Shown here: positions 18,301 to 25,574 of the stretch, piece by piece
How positions within the stretch are numbered: the first letter of the stretch is position 1
Layout: every line of letters starts with the position of its first letter
Source of the DNA: JAQICB01 sp046482735
GTDB taxonomy: Bacteria > Bacteroidota > Bacteroidia > Bacteroidales > UBA1715
DNA: 64,000 bases
Direction: 5' to 3'
NCBI GenBank assembly: GCA_046482735.1
Contig: JAWOEL010000130.1
Span: forward strand, 1-64,000
The notes under the pieces: model-generated
Databases searched by the model: none
What the model saw: the letters and a program-made list of their open reading frames with translations, nothing else
What the model was told of the DNA's origin: nothing
Made by a program: the position numbers and the translations under genes

Positions 18301-18402
18301 TGGATTTGAATCAATTTCATGTCCCTTACTTGCAAGAAAATCAACAATCGTTGCAATTCCCACATTAAATTCTCTTGTAATTTTATTTAAACGTTTGGCC
18401 AT
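15394..18402 (-). CDS. infB: Translation initiation factor IF-2
   Basis: This 1002-residue GTPase brings initiator tRNA to the small ribosomal subunit. The start MAKRLNKITREFNVG is the Bacteroidota IF2N-type domain. Residues about 45-430 form a long, highly charged, disordered region containing three copies of a short [KR]VVGx[IV][DN] motif (about 104, 225 and 302). The GTPase domain has GHVDHGKTS (G1), DTPGHEAF (G3) and NKVD (G4), followed by the usual beta-barrel and C-terminal domains. It is the last gene of rimP-nusA-infB, with a terminator after it. Confidence 0.97.
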   Translation of the reverse strand: MAKRLNKITREFNVGIATIVDFLASKGHEIDSNPNTKIPDELYELLEQEYSTESSIKKQSKEIDLTENRKKQEVISLSDVEEEAEESNEDDEDELEVPEPQINVKVVGKVDVDSISKPKSSRKKKEEPEPEAHKDEVDESEKEEQEEVKAEETENISEEESKQNQEVVAENDSTDETVEDEVDADVDSDNSEETDENINTNEEESAEDPKNEDEIFKSSDNEIENKVRVVGQIDLSALNQKTRPDKKSKKEKEQERKQRKEQGRKTKETSPEKAENTGKSKKDKSDTKEDEIFSHQTPKTKSPKVVGQINLKDSDDDYKGGKKKRRKRIKKEKIDLPPKGASIKDAIDKDSRTKDVNKKKKRKKYVEELSEDQIEKQIKETMAKMGNTKKTKSSKYRREKRDAIRQELEEQNEQSQLDKKVLKVTEFISANDLSNMMEVDASEIIGTCMSIGLFISLNQRLDAETIQMIAEEFGFSVEFVSVDVQEGIDDEEDEKPEDLESRSPIVTVMGHVDHGKTSLLDYVRKANVIAGEAGGITQHIGAYTVTLNNNKKITFLDTPGHEAFTAMRARGTQVTDIAIIVVAADDSVMPQTVEAVNHAAAAGVPIIFAINKVDKEGASPDKIREQLANMNYLVEEWGGKYQSQEISAKFGKNIEDLMEKVVLEAELLELKANPNKRAVGTVIESELDKGSGFVSTVLVSAGTLRIGDVMLAGMFSGKVKAMFNERGQRIKEAGPSVPATILGLNGAPQAGDRFHILETDKEARDIANKRERLQREQELNAQKHVTLDEIGRRIAIGNFQELNVIIKGDVDGSIEALADSIVKLSTEEIVINVKHKAVGQISESDVLLASASDAVIIGFQVRPSAAARKLAEKEGIDIRLYSIIYDAINELRDAMTGMLSPEIKEEVVGTAEVRDTFKVPKAGTVAGCFVTEGKINRNSKVRLIRDGIVMYTGELGSLKRFKDDVKEVTRNFECGLNITNYNDVKVGDIIEAYDEKEVKRSL

Positions 18403-18454
18403 ATTACCCTTTTATAAATGCTAACAAGAAACAAAAATAATAACTTAAATATAC

Positions 18455-19714
18455 TTATTCGAATTCTGCTTCAAGTATTTTCACAATTTCTTCTATTGTT
18501 TCTTCCTCTAAATCTGTTCTTTTTATAAGATCATCAACCGATAATTTTAATACACTTTTGGCTGTATCACATCCTACTTTCTTAAATTCTTCAATTACCC
18601 ACTCATCTATTTCATCGGAGAATTCTTCTAAATTCACATCCTCCTCTTCTTCAATATTATCTCTATATACATCAATATCATAACCGGTGATTTGACTTGC
18701 CAATTTAATATTCACGCCCCCTCTACCAATAGCTAAGGAAACCTGATCTGCCGGCATAAACACATCGGCAGATAAATCCTCATCATTCAACACTATTGAA
18801 GTAATATGTGCAGGATTTAAAGCTCTCTGAATAAACAACTGCGGATTCGATGTAAAATTAATAACATCAATATTTTCATTGCGTAATTCACGTACTATAC
18901 CATGAATCCGTGAGCCTTTCATTCCAACACATGCTCCAACAGGATCTACACGTTCATCATAAGATTCAACTGCTATTTTTGCTTTTTCTCCGGGAGAACG
19001 AACTATTTTTTTAATTGTTATAAGACCGTCAAAAATTTCCGGAACTTCTAATTCAAACAATCTTTCTAAAAACACCGGTGATGTTCGCGAAATAATAACC
19101 AAGGGATTATTGTTTTTCATTTCTACACGAGCAACAATAGATCGGACAGTATCACCTTTTCTGAAATAATCTGACGGGATTTGTTCATTTTTTGGTAAAA
19201 TCAACTCGTTCCCTTCGTCATCCAAAACCAAAATTTCACGTTTCCATACTTGATATACTTCGCCAGTAACAATTTCACCAACTTGATCTTTATATTTATT
19301 ATACACATTATTTTTCTCTAAATCCATAATGCGTGAAATAAGATTTTGACGAATCGACAACACCTCTCGTCTGCCAAAATCTTCTAATTTAACCTCGTTA
19401 GTTACATCCTCTCCAATTTCATAATCATCATCAATTTTTGTTGCTTCTGATAAAGAAATTTGATGCGTTGTGTTTTCCAAATCTTCATCTGCAACAACCT
19501 CACGATTATGCCATATTTCAAAATCACCTTTGTCAATATTAATAATTATATCAAAACTATTTTGAATTTCCTCGTCGTCTTCAATATTAAACTTTCGTTT
19601 AAGCATACTTCGAAAAACATCCTCCAAAATATGCATCATAGTAGGACGATTAATATTTTTCAGTTCCTTAAACTCGGAAAATGTATCGATTAAATTTTGA
19701 TGTTCAATTTTCAT
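18455..19714 (-). CDS. nusA: Transcription termination/antitermination factor NusA
   Basis: The 419-residue protein has the N-terminal RNA-polymerase-binding domain (about 1-130), an S1 domain (about 135-200, GEIVTGEVYQVWKREILV), and two KH domains with the GACVGMKGSRIHGI and AIGRGGVNIKLASQITGYDIDVY motifs. It ends with a short acidic helical tail. It binds RNA polymerase and nascent RNA and controls pausing and termination. It lies between rimP and infB in the conserved order. Confidence 0.96.
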   Translation of the reverse strand: MKIEHQNLIDTFSEFKELKNINRPTMMHILEDVFRSMLKRKFNIEDDEEIQNSFDIIINIDKGDFEIWHNREVVADEDLENTTHQISLSEATKIDDDYEIGEDVTNEVKLEDFGRREVLSIRQNLISRIMDLEKNNVYNKYKDQVGEIVTGEVYQVWKREILVLDDEGNELILPKNEQIPSDYFRKGDTVRSIVARVEMKNNNPLVIISRTSPVFLERLFELEVPEIFDGLITIKKIVRSPGEKAKIAVESYDERVDPVGACVGMKGSRIHGIVRELRNENIDVINFTSNPQLFIQRALNPAHITSIVLNDEDLSADVFMPADQVSLAIGRGGVNIKLASQITGYDIDVYRDNIEEEEDVNLEEFSDEIDEWVIEEFKKVGCDTAKSVLKLSVDDLIKRTDLEEETIEEIVKILEAEFE

Positions 19715-19747
19715 CTCACGTATTTGTTATATAATATTATTAATATT

Positions 19748-20215
19748 TTATTTTGTTGTAATAACCCTTGTTGTTTGTTTAATATCAGTAAATGGTATAT
19801 GCTCAATGTGTTCTTTTTCTCGCTTTTTTCCTTTCGGCCCTTGTTTCACCATCTCTGTATATTCCAACACAATTTTTTTATCTGTTACATCCTGTAATAT
19901 ACCGGTACGTTTATCACCATTTTGCATGTGCACACAAACTGTAGTGCCTTTATGTTTCTCATATTGTTTATGCACTTTGAATGGTTGTGTTAACCCTGCC
20001 GATGAAACCTGCAATTCAAAATCCTCAACATCTCTGTCTAGTTGTGATTCAATATATTTACTTACATCAACACATGTATCAATATCTACACCTTCAAACG
20101 AATCAATACATACTTGTATCACATTTCCCGGGGATACAATAACATCCACAAGAAACATATTTTTCTTGACAATATAATTGTTTACAAGTTTTTGTATTTC
20201 ATCTGTTTTTATCAT
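19748..20215 (-). CDS. rimP: Ribosome maturation factor RimP
   Basis: This 155-residue protein is needed for maturation of the 30S subunit. The family motifs are VDVIVSPGNVIQVCIDS, the DVSKYIESQLD segment and the LQVSSAGLTQPFK motif (the usual EVSSPGLxRPL, here with SAGLTQP), followed by the C-terminal SH3-like domain. It is the first gene of the operon. The best promoter of the window lies about 70 bp upstream. Confidence 0.93.
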   Translation of the reverse strand: MIKTDEIQKLVNNYIVKKNMFLVDVIVSPGNVIQVCIDSFEGVDIDTCVDVSKYIESQLDRDVEDFELQVSSAGLTQPFKVHKQYEKHKGTTVCVHMQNGDKRTGILQDVTDKKIVLEYTEMVKQGPKGKKREKEHIEHIPFTDIKQTTRVITTK

Positions 20216-20282
20216 GCAACATATTTATAAAAAATTAGGGGACTCTGTCCCCTAACCAACCTCTAACTGTTAATAATCAATG

Positions 20283-20313
20283 CAAAAGTAAAAAAATATA
20301 TTATATTCACAAA
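20283..20313 (-). promoter_or_regulatory. Promoter of the rimP-nusA-infB operon
   Basis: On the minus strand TTTG (20310-20313) is followed after exactly 19 bp by TACTTTTG (20283-20290). Both boxes match the Bacteroidota sigma consensus perfectly. The rimP start codon is 68 bp downstream, leaving a leader of about 60 nt. Confidence 0.85.
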
Positions 20314-20509
20314 TTATGTGTCTTTTTTTTATTACTTTCGTAGTTAATAATGTTCGTCTTTAAAGTCTGAATTTTTACATACTACTCAATACAAAATATA
20401 CATTTTCAATACATACATTGGTCTAATTATATTTTGTATGTACTTTAAAATTTAATCTTTATACAACAAACACGTATTACAGTATAATCGGAATATAACT
20501 AAATTTTAT

Positions 20510-21892
20510 ATGAATTTTCAACATTTTTTATGGATTTATTTTTTATTGCTATTTCATAGCTGCTCTGCCTCAAAAACATCATATCCAATAGATTTTCACA
20601 TAGAAGGTTTTCCTAATCAGGAAATATACATTGCACAAATACAGGGTGATGCATACTCAATTGTGGACACTGTAACCTCAGATGAACAGGGTGTTTTTTC
20701 AACTTCATTACCCTCCGACACACCTATTGGTATGTACAGTTTTTTGTTTCCACAATTACAAAATGTCGAAATCCCCTTTATTTTTAACAAAGAACCTAAA
20801 ATTTCTTTTTCGGCACATATTAAATCGTTAAAAGAATTTGTTTCAATTAATGCGTCGGAAGAAAATAAAACATTTTATTCATTTTCGCGGTTCTATTCTC
20901 GTTTCACCTCAGATGTTTCCCATCTGCAAGATGTATATGAATCATACTCTCATTCTGACTCCCTTTCTCGCATTGAACAAGAATACAAAAAACGTATCCA
21001 AGAAGAACAGCAATTTGTACAGGAATTATTGAAAAACAACAAAAACACGTTCGTCTCTCACATCATTCAGGCATCACGAAAACCATATAGTCCACACATT
21101 TTACACGGAAAAGAATTGCACACATACACAAAAAAACACTTTTTTGATTATATAGATTTTTCCGACACTTTACTTATACGCACAAATATTCTCACAAAAA
21201 AAAGCATAGAATATTTAACTCTTTGTTCTCAAGAACAAAGCGAGGAAGAACCATATAAAAAACTTGAAAAAGCTGTTATAACACTTACAGATAAAGCATT
21301 GCCATACCCTCAGATGTATGATTTTATTATTGACTACCTTATATCCGGATTTGAAAAAATGGGCGCTGAAAAAATGGTGAAATTTGTTTCGGAACTATAC
21401 GTACAAGAAAAACAGTGCTCTGCACAAGAAAAATCCACACTAGAACGAAAAGCATTACATCACACGCAAATAGCTACCGGCAACACAATACCGGATTTTT
21501 CAGTAACAACATTATCCGGCACCACACTTTCTTCAAAAAAATTACACAACAAACCCTACATTCTGATATTTTGGTCTACCTCATGTGGTCATTGCCAAAC
21601 TATGATTCCGGATATTGCAAAGTATATGAATAACCATACTTCTACACAGACGGTATTCATTTCATTGGATGAATCACAAAAAAAGTTGAAAAAATTTATG
21701 GACACACACCCTTCTCTCGCAAAACACTCTATAGTATGTGACGAACAAGGTTGGGACGGCACACTTGCCAAAACATTTTTTATATACGCTACCCCAACAA
21801 TTATTATGATACAAAACAATACCATACAGTCGAAACCGCTGGATTTTAATACTTTTAAAAAAAATGTATACAATCTCACAAACACTAACTAA
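20510..21892 (+). CDS. TlpA-like thioredoxin-fold lipoprotein
   Basis: The 460-residue protein has a lipoprotein signal ending LFHSCSAS. The N-terminal ~100 residues resemble the DUF4369-type beta domain common in Bacteroidota (IEGFPNQEIYIAQIQGDAYSIVDTVTSDEQGVF). A helical middle region follows, and residues about 325-460 form a thioredoxin fold with the redox pair C359-G-H-C362 in FWSTSCGHCQ and the cis-proline context YATPTI. It probably reduces or isomerises disulfides at the outer face of the inner membrane or in the periplasm. The VanZ-like gene starts 3 bp after its stop. Confidence 0.85.
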   Translation: MNFQHFLWIYFLLLFHSCSASKTSYPIDFHIEGFPNQEIYIAQIQGDAYSIVDTVTSDEQGVFSTSLPSDTPIGMYSFLFPQLQNVEIPFIFNKEPKISFSAHIKSLKEFVSINASEENKTFYSFSRFYSRFTSDVSHLQDVYESYSHSDSLSRIEQEYKKRIQEEQQFVQELLKNNKNTFVSHIIQASRKPYSPHILHGKELHTYTKKHFFDYIDFSDTLLIRTNILTKKSIEYLTLCSQEQSEEEPYKKLEKAVITLTDKALPYPQMYDFIIDYLISGFEKMGAEKMVKFVSELYVQEKQCSAQEKSTLERKALHHTQIATGNTIPDFSVTTLSGTTLSSKKLHNKPYILIFWSTSCGHCQTMIPDIAKYMNNHTSTQTVFISLDESQKKLKKFMDTHPSLAKHSIVCDEQGWDGTLAKTFFIYATPTIIMIQNNTIQSKPLDFNTFKKNVYNLTNTN

Positions 21893-21895
21893 TGT

Positions 21896-22267
21896 ATGTA
21901 TTTCTGGAAAAGTGCCATATGGCTATGCATAATTATATATCTCAGTTTTGCCCCTAAATCAAACTTTGATGCAGATTTACACATTTTTGTTCATCAAGAC
22001 AAACTTATTCATATCTGCATGTATGCATTACTTACATTCTTAGTCATAACTGATTTTTCAAAAAAACACCGTTATAATACCATATTAATAAGTATCATTC
22101 TTTTTTCTACTATTGCAATTAGTATAATTATAGAATATCTACAACCACAAATTTCCAACAGAACCTTCGAAACATACGATATAGCAGCAAACTGTATTGG
22201 AGCATGCTGCGGTGTTGCTGCTTCTGTTATTTTTCGAAAAAAATATACATTATTTTCACAAAAATAA
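21896..22267 (+). CDS. VanZ-like family membrane protein
   Basis: This small 123-residue protein has four predicted membrane helices and the VanZ-like pattern: a HQDKLIHICMYALLTFL segment, then IIEYLQPQISNRTFETYDIAANCIGACCG, in which the R..E..D..AN..G motif is typical. Despite the name, most family members have no proven part in glycopeptide resistance and their function is unknown. It follows the TlpA-like gene directly and is probably co-transcribed. Confidence 0.8.
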   Translation: MYFWKSAIWLCIIIYLSFAPKSNFDADLHIFVHQDKLIHICMYALLTFLVITDFSKKHRYNTILISIILFSTIAISIIIEYLQPQISNRTFETYDIAANCIGACCGVAASVIFRKKYTLFSQK

Positions 22268-22439
22268 ATTCTATGTGCATAATTAAGATTGGTTTTTACC
22301 CATACGTTTAATTTCAACACATTCTTCTCACTTTTTCCACAGCAACAAACTATCATTCGGTTACGCCTCTATCTAAACCAAAAAAATAGATCAAACCAAG
22401 GTTTACACAATTTTATATACAATTACCATCCGAATTTTA

Positions 22440-22447
22440 TATCTTTG
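22440..22447 (+). promoter_or_regulatory. -7 element of the LytTR regulator gene
   Basis: TATCTTTG fits TAnnTTTG, 21 bp before the ATG at 22469. No good TTTG lies at the expected distance upstream, so the promoter may need an activator or be weak. Confidence 0.45.
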
Positions 22448-22468
22448 TTGCATATAAATACATACTGT

Positions 22469-23179
22469 ATGGATTGTATAATTCTAGATGACGACAAATT
22501 AACCTGCACAATTATAGAAGAATTCATTGCAAAAACTGAAGGATTACATCTCAAAAAAACCTTTACCAACCCAATTGAAGCACTTAATTCTGTCGAAATA
22601 ACAAGCACGGTTCAACTTATTTTTTTAGACATGGAAATGCCTGAAATGCATGGTATTGAATTTCTCAAAACAAGCATTCACATTCCACAAGTAATTGTTA
22701 TTTCCAGTTCAAAAAACTATGCACTCGATGCCTTTGATGTAAACGCTACAGATTTTTTACTCAAACCTATTTCATATCATCGGTTTTTACAAGCAATTCA
22801 AAAAGCCAGACATCAACATCACGAAGAAAAATCGCATATTGATACTATTACGAATAATGCATTCTTTTTCAAAAAAAAGAATGTGTTTTATAAAGTTTTA
22901 TCGCAAGATATTATTTGGTTAGAATCCAATGATAATTACACAAACGTAATTACCAAAGACAATATTTTTATAGTAAACAACACACTTAAATCATTTGAGA
23001 AAACACTATCTTCTAAAAATTTTATACGCACTCATCGAAAATATATTATAAATCTCCAATTTCTTTCACGTATAGAAGACAACCATTTATTTATGGAATA
23101 TAAAGGAAAAGTCACATCTATACCTTTTAGCAAAACATATAAAAATGCTCTTTTAAATTCAGCTATTTCTTTTAAATAA
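22469..23179 (+). CDS. LytTR-family response regulator (orphan)
   Basis: This 236-residue two-domain regulator starts MDCIILDDDK. The receiver domain (about 1-120) has the acidic pair DDD, the phosphorylated Asp in FLDMEMPEMHG and the conserved Lys in LLKPI. The C-terminal LytTR DNA-binding domain (about 135-236) shows DIIWLESNDNYTNV and FIRTHRKYIINL. The ATG at 22469 sits at the canonical receiver start; the frame is open upstream but runs through the putative promoter. No sensor kinase gene is adjacent, so its partner is elsewhere. Confidence 0.92.
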   Translation: MDCIILDDDKLTCTIIEEFIAKTEGLHLKKTFTNPIEALNSVEITSTVQLIFLDMEMPEMHGIEFLKTSIHIPQVIVISSSKNYALDAFDVNATDFLLKPISYHRFLQAIQKARHQHHEEKSHIDTITNNAFFFKKKNVFYKVLSQDIIWLESNDNYTNVITKDNIFIVNNTLKSFEKTLSSKNFIRTHRKYIINLQFLSRIEDNHLFMEYKGKVTSIPFSKTYKNALLNSAISFK

Positions 23180-23201
23180 TTACTACATTTACAAAAAAAA
23201 T

Positions 23202-24392
23202 ATGCATACTCAACGACAATTATTTTCGCAATTATTAGGACAAACATCACCCGAACCTCTTTCTCTCGAAGTAGAGCATGCTCGGGGAGTATATATGTAC
23301 ACTCCACAAGGAGACAATGTAATAGATATAATATCAGGAGTTTCTGCCAGCAATTTAGGTCACACTCATCCAAAAATTGTAGCAGCAGTAAAAGAACAAG
23401 CCGAAAAATATATGCACTTAATGGTATATGGTGAAATAATTCAATCACCACAAGTGCAACTGGCAAAACTCGTACTTTCATTACTGCCAGATTCTATTTC
23501 ATCACTTTTTTTAGTTAATTCCGGCAGCGAAGCAGTAGAAGGAGCGTTGAAACTAGCCAAACGCGTTACCGGTCGTCCGAAAATAATATCAACTCACAAT
23601 GCCTACCACGGAAGTACTCACGGTGCTTTAAGTGTATTAGGAAACGACTATTTCAAAGAGAATTACAAACCGCTTCTTCCGGACGTTCATTTTATACATT
23701 ACAACAATCACGAAGATTTACAGGAAATTGACACAAACACGGCCTGCGTTATTATAGAACCTGTTCAAAGCGAAGCAGGCATCATAATTCCCGATAATTC
23801 ATATTTACAAGCCTTACGTAGAAAATGTACCGAAACAGGAACCTTACTGATTTTTGACGAAGTACAAAACGGATTTGGCAGAACCGGAAAAATGTTTGGA
23901 TATCAACATTCAGAAGTTGTTCCCGACATTATATGCTTTGCCAAAGGACTAGGTGGCGGCATGCCCATAGGTGCCTTTGCAGCATCAAAAGAACACATGG
24001 ACACATTCAGCCACAATCCTGTACTTGGGCATATAACTACTTTTGGAGGTCATCCGGTTTCTGCAGCAGCAGCATTAGCAAACGTACATGAATTAGTAAC
24101 CAATACAGAACTTATAACAGAGATTCCTGAAAAAGAAAAACTGTTTAAAGATTTACTTCTTACACATCCACGTGTACAATCTATAAGAAGCAGAGGATTA
24201 TTTATGGCTGTAGAATTAGATTCCCCACAATCCGTAGTTAAACTTATACAAACAGCACTCAAACACGGAGTTTTAACCGATTATTTTTTATTTTGTGAAA
24301 CACATTTCAGAATAGCACCACCTCTCATTATTACACATGATGAGATTCGTGAAGCATGTGAAAGATTACATAAAGCTCTCGATGAATTGTAA
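23202..24392 (+). CDS. Class III PLP-dependent aminotransferase
   Basis: This 396-residue enzyme belongs to the ornithine/acetylornithine aminotransferase fold group. It has LVNSGSEAVEGALKLAKRVTGR (cofactor phosphate region), THNAYHGSTHGALSV, IIEPVQSEAGI, FDEVQNGFGRTGKMF and the PLP-binding lysine in CFAKGLGGGMPIGAF. The substrate cannot be decided; ornithine, acetylornithine or a 4-aminobutyrate-like amine are all possible. Its last 11 bp overlap the start of the outer-membrane-protein gene, which suggests coupled translation of two functionally unrelated proteins. Confidence 0.88.
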   Translation: MHTQRQLFSQLLGQTSPEPLSLEVEHARGVYMYTPQGDNVIDIISGVSASNLGHTHPKIVAAVKEQAEKYMHLMVYGEIIQSPQVQLAKLVLSLLPDSISSLFLVNSGSEAVEGALKLAKRVTGRPKIISTHNAYHGSTHGALSVLGNDYFKENYKPLLPDVHFIHYNNHEDLQEIDTNTACVIIEPVQSEAGIIIPDNSYLQALRRKCTETGTLLIFDEVQNGFGRTGKMFGYQHSEVVPDIICFAKGLGGGMPIGAFAASKEHMDTFSHNPVLGHITTFGGHPVSAAAALANVHELVTNTELITEIPEKEKLFKDLLLTHPRVQSIRSRGLFMAVELDSPQSVVKLIQTALKHGVLTDYFLFCETHFRIAPPLIITHDEIREACERLHKALDEL

Positions 24393-25503
24393 AAAAGCAC
24401 TCTTACTCTTATTTTTTGTTTATACATATACTACCGGTTTTACCCAAATAAAACCCGTATCGGACAGCCTTATAGAGAAAAAAAATATTATTGACAAAAC
24501 CCTTGATTTATTTGAATATAACGCAGGCAGAGTGTCAATAAGTGTTTACCCCCTTATGAGCCTCGATCCCGGAAGCGGATGGTCGTTTGGTACAATGCCT
24601 GTTATAACCATTTCACCAAAAAAAATATCGGATTTTTACCGCCCCACCTCTATTGTTAACCATTTTTCTTATTCCACCGAAAAATGGTTAAACCTTAAAT
24701 CAGATGTATTACTATACACACACCATGGTAATGAAATAAAGTTTTTTGTCCAATACACCAGTGCACCAGACAAATTTTATGGTATTGGCCAAACAAAACG
24801 AAATTATGAACCGACAACATACTCTCTCAAAGAATTTAAGATTCGTGGAAACATATCAAAAGATATCACCAAATCTTTATACATCGGCTTAATACTCGAT
24901 ATATCACACATAGAAATTTCAGGAATCGAAAGTTTTTCGCAAAAAAACAATTTTATTGGAGGTGCCGGTCCGCAAATATCCTATGACACGAGAGATAATA
25001 TAAATTATCCATCACAAGGAATATATATTGCAAGTAATGCAATGTGGTTTCCACCCACAATTACCGACGGATATGAATTTGGGACACTCGAACTTGATAT
25101 ACGAAAATATCATACACTCTATAAAGACATTATTGGAGCAATACAATTATTTAACGGATTTTCACAAGGAGACACTCCGTTTTATTATTTATATCAACTT
25201 GGTGGCAAAACACGAATGAGGGGTATTTCTAACAAAAACTTATACATCAACAATAATTCTGTATATCTGCAAGGAGAACTTCGCAAACATGTGTGGAATA
25301 GATTTGGATTTGCTGTTTTTGGCGGACTAGGAAACGCCTACTCTTCAATAAACACATTTGAACCAGCTCACACAAAATATATTTATGGTGCAGGTTTACG
25401 ATTCCAAACAAACAAACGCGACAAACTAAATTTGCGAATTGATTATGGTCGGGGAAGCTATAATGATTCCGGAATATACATAACTATGCGAGAAGCATTT
25501 TAA
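24382..25503 (+). CDS. Outer-membrane beta-barrel protein (BamA/Omp85 C-terminal-like)
   Basis: The protein is 373 residues from the ATG at 24382, with a signal peptide ending YTTGFTQ. The remainder is a repeated amphipathic beta pattern with an SYDTRDNINYPSQGIYI motif and YQLGGKTRMRGI, both typical of the Omp85/surface-antigen barrel, and a final strand ending in Phe (TMREAF) as the barrel assembly signal. No POTRA domains precede the barrel. It overlaps the aminotransferase gene by 11 bp. Role unknown; it may be a pore or a lipid/protein insertion factor. Confidence 0.8.
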   Translation: MNCKKALLLLFFVYTYTTGFTQIKPVSDSLIEKKNIIDKTLDLFEYNAGRVSISVYPLMSLDPGSGWSFGTMPVITISPKKISDFYRPTSIVNHFSYSTEKWLNLKSDVLLYTHHGNEIKFFVQYTSAPDKFYGIGQTKRNYEPTTYSLKEFKIRGNISKDITKSLYIGLILDISHIEISGIESFSQKNNFIGGAGPQISYDTRDNINYPSQGIYIASNAMWFPPTITDGYEFGTLELDIRKYHTLYKDIIGAIQLFNGFSQGDTPFYYLYQLGGKTRMRGISNKNLYINNNSVYLQGELRKHVWNRFGFAVFGGLGNAYSSINTFEPAHTKYIYGAGLRFQTNKRDKLNLRIDYGRGSYNDSGIYITMREAF

Positions 25504-25574
25504 ACAAGAAATTATATATTTTATACTGTAGCTCATAAAAAAATTGTATTTTCGTTAAAAATAAATAAAAAGAA

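Noticed and set aside
22289..22468. 60-residue N-terminal extension of the LytTR regulator
   Set aside because: The frame is open upstream but starts at a TTG, runs through the putative promoter, and the receiver domain begins canonically at 22469.
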